Source of the DNA: Warburgia ugandensis | Taxonomy: Eukaryota > Streptophyta > Magnoliopsida > Canellales > Canellaceae | Length of the DNA stretch: 64,000 nt | NCBI GenBank assembly: GCA_035236585.1 | Contig: CP141133.1 | Location: 45,773,729 to 45,837,728 of the forward strand | Direction of reading: 5' to 3' | Shown: piece by piece, positions 46,444 through 58,865 of the stretch | Position numbering within the stretch: position 1 is the stretch's first letter | Layout of the letters: each line of letters starts with the position of its first letter | The notes under the pieces: model-generated | What the model was told of the DNA's origin: nothing | The model's database searches: none | Seen by the model: only the letters and a program-made list of their open reading frames with translations | Position numbers and translations under genes: made by a program

Positions 46444-49400
46444 GCTGGAAGATATTTGTTGTCTAAAAGTCTTTCAAATATCCGAGGTCAGAGTATCGTC
46501 TTCTCTTGTTTCTTTTCTTCTGTCTTTCTAAAGAGAGATTTTCTTTGTAATCTAAGGTCTAGCTCTTTTTCTTCTTTCTCTCTTTCTAATCTTACTTTTG
46601 TTTCTAGCCTTTCTGGATCTGCTTCCAATCTAAGGTCAGTATATTATCACAGTTTTTTTTTCAGAGTTGTCTTTGATTGTGACTATAGTTTGATTGACAT
46701 TTATCTGTCTCTAATCTCTCTTTTATGCCTTTCTGATTGTGATTCAACCAACAAAATCCCTTGTGTGAGGAGAGGTTATGTCATGGATACACACAACTTG
46801 AGAAATATCAGTGGTCAAAATACACGAGGACCCGCATGTTCAATCGAAGCATTTATTTACTAACGTTTGATTTGTCGGGGCTTTGATTGTGAATGCATTT
46901 TCATTTATCTATCCCTTTAATTAGAGTAAAGTTATAGATAGAGGGTTACAATCTTCAGATTAACTTGAAATTTCTTGTCATGGCTTCTGTAATATATATG
47001 GCCCACCTAATAAATGATTTGGATCAGTAAACTACAAATAGGCCTCAGTAATCCTACGTCTGTCCGCCCATATTCTTCTAAAGGAAAACATCCGCTGCCT
47101 TATCAAAATCGACGAAAAAAAGGAAAATGTAAACCAATGATAAAAGAAGAGTTCATCTTAGAACATAATCATGGCTCTTAACATGGATGTTTCGGTCCAT
47201 TATTCTTCCGTTTCTTTACTTTCATTGCATTATTTTTCTTTTTTGGGTTTAAAAGAGTAAATCTTACTGGTAAACTAACCAGGATATTAACATAAATTAT
47301 ATTTTTCTATAAATTACTCACACACTTTCACTCATATACACTTCTAAATTTAATCCCTAGGTAAAGAGATAAGTAGCAACTCGAACCTGTGATCAAAACT
47401 TCAGGAGGGATGCCGAGTTATGTGTAATGCATTTTAAGTGTAACACTCCACCTAAAAGAGACTTTAATCAAAAAGGTTTTTTTTTCTCTAAGAAAAACTC
47501 TAGACTTCAGTGTAAACGATTATAGAGTCTTCCAGTACACTCTAGACTTTTTCTTTTCTTTTCCTAGATCTAAGTTATTTATCTTTTTTGGCCATTCATG
47601 TATAACTTCACTGTGAACAATCACGCCCATCTGAGTTTTTCTTGAAGTCCTACGGGGTTGTCTTCTTCGCAGACATATACCACTAATATTGAGAAGTTTG
47701 GAAGTTTTACCGGTATAAATAGAGGTGACAGGTTGGATGTGTTAATAAAATACGCACTTGATGACTTGAGAGAGAGAGAGAGAGAGCTTATGATCCGGCA
47801 GTAGTGGGACTTTACAGAGGAGAAGACCGTGAGGAAGTTGTTGCAACATGAAAAGGATTTTGACCATTCATCTAGACTTTTGGTGGTAAGAGAACCAATT
47901 TTGTCACTCATCTGTATCGCTGTTTTGTTTCTCCGTCATTGGTGAAGCAGATTAGTAGTAAAATAGAATTACAGACAGCGAAAGTTTGAATACATGAATA
48001 TTCACAACATGTTTTACAGTTATTGAAAACAAAATTGAACGGAAATATAGACTTAACGGACAGTAATCTAATGTGTGTAACTGCCTATCTATATAGAGAT
48101 ATACAGAACTGCAATAAATTGAAGCGCGCATTTAAATATGTAGTAATGCAAGTATTAGAGGCCATTGTCCTCTATGAAACAAGGAATGGAGCAGTTTTAC
48201 CACAGGGGCCTTGTTTCAGATCATACAGCTTGATGCTAGTAATTATATTAGAGATAGGGTGTAAGTTTTCTTTTGTTTTACCACTTTGATAATTATTAAA
48301 TTAGGGTTTTTTGTTTATTGGCACAAACGTGAACCACACTCACCCACTCTCCTTACTCTATACACGAGTCCCATCTAGACATTGAGGGTGCCAGCATCAT
48401 ATATCAGCAACAAAGTGTACAACAGGAGCCTTTCAGTGACACGATGGACTAGAAGACCTTTGCCAATTAGGCACTTTAACCTATGATAAAAGATCCCACT
48501 GGATACTAACTACTTTTCTTTCTTGCTTTTATTTTGAGAAAACTACAGTTTAATCCTTGAAATTATACAATTACGATACTTTAATCAATAAACTTCTAAA
48601 GAAATAGTTTAATCCTGGGAACTACTGTTTCACTTTAGTTCTTTTGTCAATTTACTATCGGCGGAACTCTAATTGAGGGCCTATTTACTTATATTTATTA
48701 TTCTTTTCTTCTTAATTTTCTTAACCAAAAAAATTTCAAGAAAAAGAAAAATGGGTCAAAACCCTGCTTTGCCGGTCAAATTTGCAACGACAGATAAAAA
48801 GAAGAAGAAGAAGGGCATCTCTCTCCCCCCTGCAAATCCCATGTCTTGCTTTCTGCTGCAAATGGGAAGATGGATTAGAGTATTTTTCTCTTCTCTCTCG
48901 CTCTTCCCACTGCATATCCTAGGGAAGAGGGTTCCATTCTCCTTTTTCTTCCTTTTCTCTCTCTCCATTGTAAATGGGTTTTGGCTCCTTAAAGGACAGC
49001 TTCAGTACACTATCGCATATACAAAGTTTGGAAAAGGAACGGACTATAAGAGTCTATAGTATGCAGTCTTACCTTAATTTTTGTAAGACTCTTTCCATGC
49101 CTTGACCTCCTATCTCTTTTTTCTTTCATTCTTCCTTTACAAATTATATCCAAAAAGGGTTTCTAACCTTTCTCTCTCTCCTCTCTTTTTTATTTTTCTG
49201 AAATGTATAAGAAAATAAATAAACTAATTAATTAAAATATCAAAATATTAAGTGGGGCTAAACGTAACTTCCGTTGACGAAAGAACTCGAGTCCAACAAA
49301 AGTAATAGTTTCACGGACTCAACTTTTTTTTTTTTCTTTTGGAAATTTGAAAACTAATGTATTTAGGTTTCTCTTTTATTTTTTCTCCCGTGCAGATTTG

Positions 49401-49617
49401 TATCTGAAAAGCAATACTTTTCTTATGCTTCTTATATTTTCTTTCTAATAGGGAAAGTTGTATGAGAGCAAACTCTCCTGTGCAGAAGTTGCGTTGCAGC
49501 ACCTTGACTTAGTGGGCCACACCTTTGCTTAATCATATCAGACCCTTCATCTGATTTCGCCGACTAGCTCTGGCTAACATTCAGTTCTGAAACACTGCAG
49601 ATAGGACGAGTTTTGAG
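46444..49617. other. Upstream intergenic region, no gene confirmed
   Basis: This is a mixed-composition, low-repeat stretch between the GC-rich patch and the esterase. It contains CT-rich sequence (46490-46620), a consensus-like TATAAATA at 47714-47721 with no gene assignable to it, a GA microsatellite (47768-47786) and a SINE-like B box. Open frames (for example 46429-46863, 47621-47911, 48673-49059) are biased in composition and have no recognisable domains. Confidence 0.5.
47250..47430 (-). repeat. Possible tRNA-derived SINE
   Basis: On the minus strand GATCACAGGTTCGAGTT (47394-47378) matches the pol III B box well (GGTTCGAGT). A weaker A-box-like TAACTCGGCATCC lies about 35 nt upstream. 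The following 130 bp is non-coding and ends in A/T-rich sequence. No target duplication was established. Confidence 0.3.
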
Positions 49618-49627
49618 TATAAAAATA
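49618..49627 (+). promoter_or_regulatory. Candidate TATA box for the esterase gene
   Basis: TATAAAAATA lies about 510 bp before the esterase start codon. That distance would require a long 5' UTR or an intron in it. It is the best TATA-like word upstream on this strand, but there is no other support. Confidence 0.3.
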
Positions 49628-50129
49628 TGTACTTTCAATAAGATCTGTTGAAAGAGTAGTCCACAATCAATCGAGTAAAGAGCAAAATTTTCCGATGTTA
49701 GAAATCACCGTGATATTTCGCCTTACAAGATATTGGAAGTCGAAAGATCGGATTAAGCGGTATGATCAACTAAAGGTGGGGCGAGGTGCTGATCCGAACT
49801 TTAATTCCAGTCACAGTCCCGTTGGATAGCATCATTCCTCGTGCAAGTTTAACTAAATCCATGGCGTAGTGCTGAGTGGGGTACGAACACCTATTTTTGA
49901 GCTCTCCCGTTAATAACAAAGCGGGCAGTTTCTTTTGCCTCATTAAAATCTGTGCACGAGTTTCTTCCATTTTCAGTTACTCAAATGATACTTCGACTTC
50001 TAGCAATATTATCTTCGTCGGACTCTCTACTCTCCGAGCGTATCCAGTCTTAGACGGTCTATTTCTTTTTTCCTTCTAAAACATTACCTTTCAAAGACTG
50101 TTTCTCACTAAGCCATTTCCTTTGGACAG

Positions 50130-51301
50130 ATGGCAAGGCAGCTTCCATCAGCGACAAGAAGAACCCTCTTGAGAAGATCTTCCATAGACATCTTTGTCTT
50201 CATTGTATTGATGTCTGTCGCTTGTAATGGGCTGGAGAATCAAACACAGCCCACGGAATTTTCGTGTAAATCCGGCTTCGGAAAACACATCTTTCTTCTA
50301 GCAGGACAAAGTAACATGGCCGGAAGAGGTGGTGTTGAAGGGAACAATTGGAATGGAGTGGTCCCTCCCGAATGTAAACCGGACCCACTGATCCAAGGGT
50401 TCAATGCGAGGCTCCAATGGAAAGAAGCACGCGAACCTCTCCACGCCGACATCGATGTCAATACGACATGTGGAGTGGGACCAGGTATGGCATTCGCCAA
50501 TGCCGTTCGAAAGACTGGCTCGATCAAGGAAGTGCTGGGTCTAGTGCCATGTGCAATTGGAGGGACGAAGATAAGCCAATGGAAGAGGGGAACCCTGCTT
50601 TATCAAAACCTCGTGCACAGAGCGAAGGAGTCACTGAAGGCAGGAGGGAGGATTAGAGCCCTTCTTTGGTATCAAGGAGAGAGTGACACAGTTTTACAAA
50701 CAGATGCTGATTCTTACAAGGCCAAGATGGAGAAACTCATTAACAGTTTCCAGGGCTCCCGGTAATACAGGTTAGAGTAAGCTCCAGATGTTCTGAATTT
50801 TTCTCTCCTCTTCTACCAATTAAGATGTCTAATCCTACACCATTCAGAAAAGTGAAGACTAATTCAACATACATGAGATGTCTGCGTAATTTCAACCTTT
50901 GGCTGCCGGAACTGCGTGGCTGTTATTAGGTGTTAGAATTCCTTAGATCTAATCATTATCTTACAAATAAAGTACTTGTTTAACAAAGTGAAAAATGGTA
51001 TTATCCAGTATGGAGTGCATGTAAAATTTGCCTTAGTTTGAAATATGATCAAATCACAAATTAACAAAATTACTTGTTATATGTTTAGGTGGCTCTTGCA
51101 TCAGGAGAAGGGCAACTTTTGGTGACAGTAAGAAAATCTCAAATTGGAATATATCTTGCTAATGTTTCTTATGTAGATGCCAAAGGATTGTCACTCAAAG
51201 AAGACCATCTTCACCTCACCACAGAGGCCGAGGTCAATCTCGGTAAAATGTTAGCGGAACCCTTTCTAAAGCGCTATGCCGCTACTGGTCACCATCAATA
51301 G
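50130..51301 (+). CDS. SASA-domain (DUF303) carbohydrate esterase, two exons, frame broken before the intron
   Basis: This is a plant probable carbohydrate esterase of the At4g34215 type, an SGNH-like hydrolase thought to remove acetyl groups from sugars. Exon 1 is 50130-50770 and exon 2 is 51089-51301. Residues 17-34 form a hydrophobic segment after an Arg-rich start, a likely secretory signal. The GQSNMAGRGG block (59-68, Ser61 the expected nucleophile), LVPCAIGGT (138-146) and WYQGESD (180-186) are all present. Exon 2 supplies VDAKGL and DHLHLTT, with the expected catalytic Asp and His. Just before the intron the frame from exon 1 reaches a stop at 50763-50765, while another frame reads PGLPVIQ into the donor and joins exon 2 (VALASGEG) correctly. 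Compared with the Arabidopsis protein, about six residues (RHDLNL-like) are missing at this point, so a small frame-breaking loss is likely. It is either a recent pseudogene or a sequence error. Confidence 0.9.
50771..51088 (+). other. Intron of the esterase gene (318 bp)
   Basis: The donor is ATACAG|GTTAGAGTAAG and the acceptor ATGTTTAG|GTGGCT. Both follow the plant consensus, and the intron is AT-rich. It falls at the boundary between the LPVIQ and VALAS parts of the family alignment, in phase 0 for the frame that matches the family. Confidence 0.8.
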
Positions 51302-52479
51302 ATAATTTCAGTTTGTTATGCACCCCTGATGGGTAGAAAAATTATACCGTTCTTCTCTACTTTTATCCCGTTTCTAGCTTTTAGTATATGAAGAAAGGCC
51401 ATGTAGTGTTATGCTAGCATGCATGGAGATGACCAACAAATTATATGATTGGAGTCTATTGTTCCAAAGAAGAATATGAGTGGCTAGAACTAGAAATGCG
51501 AGTGGAGTAATGGAGTGTATATAACTGGGAATGCATGTGGAGTGTCTCAAGAATGGGATGCATTATGCTAAAATTCACCTGGATGCAGGGACATAGCTAT
51601 ATTAGAGCCAATTTCTTTAATATAGTTTTCTTTGGGTCCCACATGATAAGTAGTTTTGCTCCCAAATTCAATCTGGTCCCCTCCCAACTGAGTCCTAGCG
51701 TCGTCCCTGCCCGGACAATTCTAAGTTTATGATTTCTGGAAGCTTGATCTGTTGATGAGTGTAGCATGCATGTGTTTGGAAAATTAGTATTGCCGATTGG
51801 CTTCCGGAACAATTGGATTGTGATGGTTTAGTAACAATATATCATGAGGATCAGTTATATAAGGATCAAAGAAGGGTGAAATCCCGATAAACCTAGAGTA
51901 ACTGTTAAATAAAAATGACGCTCAAATAGTGGATAAGATCGTCACTAGGAATATCCATGATGCCTTTGGCGGATGCTACCTCATACTCATGCCCTACAAT
52001 CTTGCAACTAAACATAACACTAATCCATCGCGCAATCAAGCCTCACCTATCATCGATCCACATCTCGCTCATTATGCAGGCTGAACTGGAGAGGTCAAGG
52101 CCTAGTTACATAGAAGCACACATATGCATGAGGGTCTTTTTTTATCTTTTCTCGAGGAAAAGGTGGAGAACTTATTTATCGAAGAAGACCGAGATGGTCA
52201 AAAGTTACAAACAATTTAAAACACAGAAAAATAAGAAAAGGAGATAGCTAAGAGAAGCAGCTGTAACACCATTTTAGTGAGTTTGTCAGCATCTTAGTTG
52301 GTCAAATGAAGGATGTGGTTGAATATGAAATCCTTTTCTTCAAGATTAAGGAATTTCACACATATGCATCAGAGTTGGTCACAGAGGCCGAGTTTGTAGG
52401 GTCTAATAGAGCAATGTGGTTTCAAAAAAATTTAGCCAAAGCTTCAACTTGTCACTTTCCGCACTTTCCTTTTTCCCTT
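51302..52479. other. Downstream intergenic region
   Basis: No gene is confirmed. The frame at 51957-52247 has no recognisable motif and ends in a Lys-rich tail. Around 52360-52450 the plus strand reads ASELVTEAEFVGSNRAMWFQ, faintly like the RNase H end of a Copia polyprotein (the STAEAEF type of line). It would be a tiny fossil of that family at best. Confidence 0.45.
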
Positions 52480-52860
52480 TCTTTTGTTAGAAATATAATT
52501 CAAACTTATGTGAATTTTTTTATTGGTGACAGATGCAATGTGTGTGTGTGTACATATACAAGTAAGAGATACATATTCAAGAGTTTCAAGGAAGCACACT
52601 CCCTCTAGCTAAAACAAGAAGTTAGGTAAGAATCTTTCCAAACAAAAGTTCCCCCACTAGAGCCCCACAATTTGCCAGTAAGTCCACAGCTTGGTTTTCT
52701 TCCCTATAGATGCAATTATTGTCCAGCATGGAAGCATTGGGGAGCACTCTCTAGACTGCCATCATCATGTTTTTCATTTCCCAATTGACATCCTTGTCCT
52801 CCAATTGTTATGCTTTCATCATCCGAAGAGCTAATAATGATTAGATTACTAGGAAGGAAT
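52480..52860 (-). mobile_element. L1-type LINE, 3' end (RNase H tail and 3' UTR)
   Basis: On the minus strand, directly after the LTR end, the line LVI...SLLALRMMKA, QLEDKDVNWEMKNMM and CIYREENQAVDLLANCGALV matches the C-terminal half of the RNase H-like domain (RVT_3) at the end of plant L1 ORF2. The characteristic part is YREENQAVDLLAN. About 300 bp of AT-rich 3' UTR follows, with the end near 52480 not precisely fixed. Several stops are present, so it is dead. Its upstream part is not adjacent on this strand; the piece at 56926-58865 ends at the corresponding point of the domain. Confidence 0.75.
52856..52860. repeat. Target-site duplication GGAAT (ATTCC on the minus strand)
   Basis: These five bases lie between the LINE tail and the LTR terminus at 52861. 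On the minus strand they read ATTCC, identical to 58861-58865 next to the opposite LTR terminus. Confidence 0.85.
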
Positions 52861-55800
52861 TGTGACCACCCGAGTTTTTTGTAATACATTTTTCAAACGT
52901 AGGGCCCTTAGTAGTAAAAAAATTTTGCAAAGCAAAGTAGCGAAAAAAATTTTCTTTAGAACTTGTTTTATAAAAACCCAAGTCATCACTTCATACATAA
53001 CTTAAATAAAATTTTGTACAAGATAAAATTCCATTGAAGGAATATACTTTTATTAAAGTCTTGAATCCATCTAATGGTTTACAGTATAGCCCAAATCCAT
53101 TACAATACTTGTCCAAATTACATAATCTAAAACTCAAAGCTCACCATACAATGAAACTCTCATTACAGTACAATACTCTCAAACAAAACAAAATACATGT
53201 CTTCAAGGGGTATACCTTGATGATTATTCTCCCAAGTCTTCTTCAGTCTTGAGCTCGTAACTCTCCTTCTCTATATTTGAGATATTATAAACATTCAAAC
53301 ATTTACAATATCTCACAAGCTATGCTTGGTAGGGGATTCAAGAAGTATAATAATTTGACAGTATAATTCTAATACTCCATAATCCCATTATTCATAAACA
53401 TACTCATGTATTAATCTCTTTACTTTGTTATATATGTACATCCTTATACATACATACTGTATATGGATAAATCCATCAAATTTATGAAAGTAGTCAAATA
53501 ACATTCCAACTAAGCTGATTAATTCATTCCACTATGAGAAATCAGTATTTTAGCTAGTCCTATAGTAGGAATTTTCCTTCTTGGCAAATACTGGTAATAT
53601 ACAATTACCTGACATTTCATCATGCCAAAACATAAGGCATTTCACTATGCCTATCTCATATGCATCATAGTACAAAATAATCAAAGGACTACCGTACTAC
53701 AGTATGATCCGTAATAGTGCCCTCAAATAACTGCCCTGTTCACCACTGATACCATAGTGGAAAATATTGTGTCATTGTCCATATGGGGAGACAGGACTTA
53801 CACAATAGTAGCCTTCCCATAATTGCTTCACTTGACTTTTATCCTCTCATAGGGCAAGGTATCATCATATCATCAAATTTTGAAAAATGGGTGGCCAAAC
53901 CCTCATAACTCCCATAGCATAGCATCCCTAGGATTATGCCTATTTAAAACAAAACCACAAGCATCCATGCTTGTATGTAAATAGGTTTCATGCGTATCAG
54001 ACAATCTGTTTGTTTACTTAGAGCTGGAATATCTTATAGTTCCATATTCGCTTAGAGTCTTTTCCTCAATTCTAACTTAACCACTTCATATGTGTTTAGT
54101 TGGATCATACAGGTTATAGGGGATTTAATACAAGTATTAACATTACACTTGTCAACATTTCTAGACATAAGATCATGTATTCAATATGTACATCCCATGT
54201 AGATGCATTCATAAAATCCGCCTACCTTCAAGTAGTGATCCATCTCTTCAGATCTTCCCTGATCCTGATTAACGTATATAATCTATAAATCCATGCAAAT
54301 TGTCAATATATTTATACAATCTGAATAATCCTATATTTTGTATCATATCTCTATTCCTTGTCTAATCTTGTCCTTTGATATAAAGAATTCGATCTTGTGT
54401 CCTATCATGGTATATCTTCCTCAAATAGTATTTATTCTATTGATCAATAGATCTGATGGTTAAAATGATCTTTTAATCTTTTAGATCTAAGTATTTTCTA
54501 TTCTAAGTCTTTGTGTATTCCTTTCTTTGATCTTAATCTTTCATAGATCCTTTGATCAACAATTTATACTTGTTGATAAAGATCAAGGGCTTAAATCTTC
54601 TATCATTTAGTTCCTCTTTGATCTAAGTTCAGTTGTTTGATCATCCCTAAGGAGGATGATCTTAGTTCTCTTCCTTGAATCATATTTGATCAAGGGCTTA
54701 AATATTCTATTCTATTTGATCTAAATTGTAAGCAATATATATCATCAATAAATATTTTTTTTTTTTTATTCCTTATCATTTAAGATCCCATGGATCTTGT
54801 TTGATCATTCTTATCTTACTTACAATTTTTATTAGGGTTAGATAATTTACTAACCTTTTATGCTCTTATTATTATTATTCAACTAGTTAATGTTTTACTA
54901 GTTGAAGATAACTTATTTCATCCTAAGTATAAACTGCTCCTCTTATTTCCAATTGGCTAAGGCTTACTAGCTGAATGGTTGAACACAAAGTGGTAACTTC
55001 AATCCTCATGTAAGGAGGCATTTAGACCTCACAAATGTTAACGAAAGGTAGGGGAAGAGTGAGGCTCTATTAGAGAACCCCCTTAACCACCATGTTCAGT
55101 ATTCACTAGAGCAACCTTAGCTCAACCTTTCATAAGGTTCCTATGAGCATTTTAATCCTTAGTACTCTTTATAATTGATTTTAATTAAATCCATGAACAT
55201 TTAAAATATCATTCATGGGGTTTATTATTCTCCTAATTTGGGCAAAGGATTTGATAATCCTTTATTATCCTACTAACTATAGCCCTTACTATTATTAAGT
55301 CAAAGTCATTCACTCATCTTAATTGTCCATGAATCTCTATATTCTAATAGTTTAAATTTTTGGTGATTTACGCTCATTATATCTTAACAACTACTTAACA
55401 TTTGAATCTACTAATAAAATTTGACAACAATTAAATTATAAAGTTTAAAGCCTAAATACAATATAAGTTTAACAAGCATCTATACTAACATGCTTCCTAT
55501 AAATGTAACTTAACCTAATAAAATAAAACTATGCTTAAACTAGCATGATCCTAAGTTATGAAATACATGAAATTTTACTAGTAATCTAATGGAATCATGC
55601 TAAAATCTTAAATTTAAACTAACATGACCTTAAGATAATTAAATTACCAACCTATTATAACAATCTGATAACATATAGAGCATAGCATGCTAAAATTTAA
55701 GAATTACACTATCATGCTTCCTAATTTATAAGATAAATCACATTTATAATTCCATTATCAAATAAAAGACAAGTAAACTAATTATATTAATATTATTAAA

Positions 55801-56524
55801 AACTTTTACTTATGATCCAACCATTAGATTTTAGATCTTCTCCTTCAGATCAAGGGTTTTAATTACATTTAATGCTTTTACTTCATTAAGGTCCAAAGAT
55901 CATATCCATTTGTTTTTGTCACATTTAATCCATGATCTCACTAGATTCGATCATAATCTCATTCATTCAATCCATCCCAAGGTTCTGATCATGCTTGATA
56001 TCATTGATCAAGTGGGTCCTTTTGTATTTTTAGGTTATTTCTACCATAAAGGTTAGATTCCTCAATTTATGTTAGATCTGTTAAAATAAATTATGGATAT
56101 TACTTTATTTCAACATTATATCATCATTGCATTAGATCCCCAAGATCTAATTATCTCAGATCTTGAAGATCATGAGAATTAGAAGGTTATTTCCTAAAAA
56201 TAGAAAGCTTCTTGAATATTTTTTTATTTATCATTTTTATGATTTCAAAAGAAAATAGACATTATAAGATTTTTATAGCTTCTTTCTGATCTTAATTTGG
56301 CTTTCAGATGAGTCCACAATTGAATAAAGAAGTTCACAGTCCTTCCAAGGGTCTATATTTGATCTGGGCCCAGTGGAATGGATTGTCCTGATTAGTTGGG
56401 CAGAGCGAGTTCAGTCGTGCAGAGCGGTCGTCGTGCTCCCATCACTGGGATGCATGCGGTAACACTCTCCTTGGGACTTGCGCTGTCGCATGGTTGTTCC
56501 GCTGAGATGGCATCACACACAGAG
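52861..56524 (-). mobile_element. LTR, 3' portion (TGTAAYAACCC...TCACA family), minus strand
   Basis: The terminus at 52861 reads CTCGGGTGGTCACA outward on the minus strand. The block aligns with the outer LTR at 12837-15058 and then with about 7850-9259; for example, 54990-55160 matches 9000-9170, and 54480-54620 matches 13160-13310. It continues to about 56524, where a short word (GAGATGGCATCACACACAGAG, in part) recurs in inverted form at the edge of the plus-strand portion. It is non-coding and lacks the other LTR terminus, which is found at 58866. Confidence 0.75.
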
Positions 56525-56925
56525 TTTAGACATAGCTAAGGCCCCTCAAAAATAGAATAAGGCTAAACTTAGGCTTAGATCTCTCCCAAGCAACTTAAAA
56601 TAGTAAGAAAATTAAAGAGCTTCTCACATTGTGAATAAGGAGAGAGAGAATCATTCTTGTTAGAGCAAGAATTCTCACTTCATTCTGGAATTTGATGCAC
56701 AAAATGGAGGGGAGCGCCCACATTTATAGTTTTGGACACTCAGGCAGTTATTTTTTGTAGCTAATGAGGTTGGGACACGAAATCTAACAACCTTAATTGT
56801 GACACCAGTCCAAAGTATCCCTATAAATAAGTTGTACCAATGGACAGACAGGATGGTACTAGTCAGGGCCATGATAGTAAAACTGTGCAATGCAGTTATG
56901 GAGCCATCACCAAACGTGAAAGGCA
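56525..56925. other. Unassigned segment between LTR and LINE pieces
   Basis: These 400 bp have no recognised gene. The minus-strand frame at 56675-56926 has no known motif. A CTATAAATA word at about 56820 is TATA-like. The segment could be original flanking DNA of the LINE or an LTR fragment of another element. Confidence 0.5.
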
Positions 56926-58865
56926 TTAGATGGTTTCATTTGATGAGTTTTATTCTAGGTTGAAATTAGACCATCTAGCATATTTATTTATGCTTTGCAC
57001 TAAAACTTTCTCTCTTTGTTTGATACAAAACACTAAGGCTTGGGAGTTAGATCCCCCTAGACTTTTTGAGAATGATCCTATCATTACTCGTTTGCAATAT
57101 GGAGATGACTTTCTGATTTTTTTTCTTCAAAAACTGTGAAGAATGTGCTAGCAATTAAGAATCTATTGAAGAGGTTTGGAGAAGATACAAGAATGGCCAA
57201 TCCTCAAAAATATAGGATTAATGGAAAATCCTTGAAAATATTCTATTTGTTTTTCTACAAATGTCTTATCTACTAGTCAAAGATTTCATAAGTATTATAA
57301 ACCTTGGTTTGTAAATAAATATTTAGGGCTGCCACTTTGCAAATTTTGACCAAAAACATTTCTTTTTAGTAATTAGAGATAGAACTATTTCTAGTTTAGC
57401 TAGGTGAAAAACACAAATTTAATTGAACACACCGAGGATTCAATTGATTGAATAGATCGCAAAGGGAATGTCAAATTATGCATTCTCTTGTTTCCAAAGC
57501 CCAACCTCTTTTATTGTTGAATGTGAATCATTACAACAAAATTTTGAGTGGGAAAATGGAGAGGGTGAGAAAGGAAAGAGTTTGTTTGCTTGGGCATGTC
57601 TGTCAACCACTAAGTGGAGGGATGGGTCTTTAAACTTTAAAAACTATGAAGGTGGCTGTCAAGCCAAACTTGCCTGGAAAAATTTTAAGGGAACAACTCT
57701 ATGTAGGTGGTCTTCATGTCCCAAAAATGCCTTTCCAAAGTTTCCTTTCAGACATGTAGGGCCAAATCAAATGACTCTATTGCATGAAAATCCATTCGAA
57801 GAGGTAGAAGTTTCATGTTCTTGGAGATTAGGAAAATTATGGTGTTCGAAGATAGTATCCTCTTAGAGTAATGTTTGGGTAGGGACAGCTCACTAAAAGT
57901 CCCTGGTTGAAAATTTCTTTCATTGAGTCTATCAATTTGAAGATGAAAGTCAAGGAAATTTATCAACCAAGATCATAGTTGGAACTTGTCTATTACTCAT
58001 AAGTGCCTCATCACATTTAGGATCTTATCTTGAATGAGGTTATTGTCAACCCACAATGACTAGATGAAACATTTTGGGGATTTAACCAATCTAGTTTGTT
58101 CATTGTTAAGTCAACTTATGTTTGACCACAAAATTAACAAATTTTTTCTCTAATTTAGAAGTTAATCTAGAAACGATAGTGTCAAGGGTTAAGCCTTTCT
58201 TATGGCTATAGGCCCGAGAAAGACATCTTAAGAAAAATTTGACTTGTTGGGGGCCTGGTGTAATCAATTATGGGTGTTTTTTTTGTTAGTCTTAGAAAGA
58301 AACAATCTTCCATGTCATTATTGAATGTTCAAGGGTGTTCGCTTTAAGGGTTTGGTTATGGTGTGTTTTCTAGATCACTCCACCTTTCTCTTCCCCTAGA
58401 GAGATTCTTCTCTTTATCCTCTTTAGGAACCTTATCGTGGTAGTCAAGGTTTTGGCTTCCACCATTATCTTCTTTTTCACCCAATTGTGTTTGGTTCTCT
58501 TATCTTGCTAGGGTTTAGGAACTAGGCAACCAATGCTAAGCTTTAATAATTTCTCACCTTCCCAAGCTTCCTTTTGGCTTAGTGGCATCAAGTCAAATTT
58601 AACCGAAATCTTCCACCACTTTCTGGATCAGTTGGCACCTCTGTTACAAGAAACCTTCAAGCTGAATTTTGATAGGGCAAGTCAGGTTAATCTGGGACAA
58701 GCTAGAGGAGGAGGTATCATCCAAGATTTCAAGGCTGAATGATAGCTATTTTTCATCTCTCTTGGACACAAGGCAAACAACTTTGCAAAATAATATGCTT
58801 TATTGTTTGGATTAAAGTTAATCATTGACTTGAATTTGCATGATGTTCAATTGAAGGGAGATTCC
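56926..58865 (+). mobile_element. L1-type LINE ORF2 remnant (RT to RNase H)
   Basis: Plant L1 ORF2 is readable in order. The RT palm region comes first (ENDPIITRLQYGDD, with QYGDD in place of the usual YADD, at about 57075-57110). The thumb follows (KNVLAIKNLLKRFGED), then a KYLGLPL-like line. Next are the connection parts (57468-57866, with CLSTTKWRDGSLNFKN, CQAKLAWKNF) and the zf-RVT region (NYGCFFC, then ETIFHVIIECSRVFALRVWL). Last comes the first half of the RNase H domain (FKLNFDRASQVNLGQARGGG, IIQDFKAE, LGHKANNFA and DLNLHDVQLKGDS). The frame is broken many times. The endonuclease and 5' part are absent. It stops at the LTR insertion, where the domain should continue with an LVINAL-type line. 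Confidence 0.85.
58861..58865. repeat. Target-site duplication ATTCC
   Basis: These bases directly precede the LTR start at 58866. They are identical to the minus-strand reading of 52856-52860. Confidence 0.85.

Noticed and set aside
46429-46863. A 144-aa Ser/Phe/Leu-rich plus-strand frame
   Set aside because: It is a translation of CT-rich non-coding sequence with no motif or homologue that I recognise.
47714-47721. TATAAATA as a promoter of an unannotated gene
   Set aside because: The word is good, but no plausible transcript or coding frame follows; such words are expected by chance in AT-rich DNA.
48673-49059. A 128-aa frame with a hydrophobic start, lysine run and hydrophobic tail
   Set aside because: The composition follows T- and A-rich tracts. 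Its membrane-like look is what poly-T sequence gives. No family recognised.
52360-52450. A Copia RNase H-like scrap
   Set aside because: The similarity covers only about 20 residues and is too short to assert.
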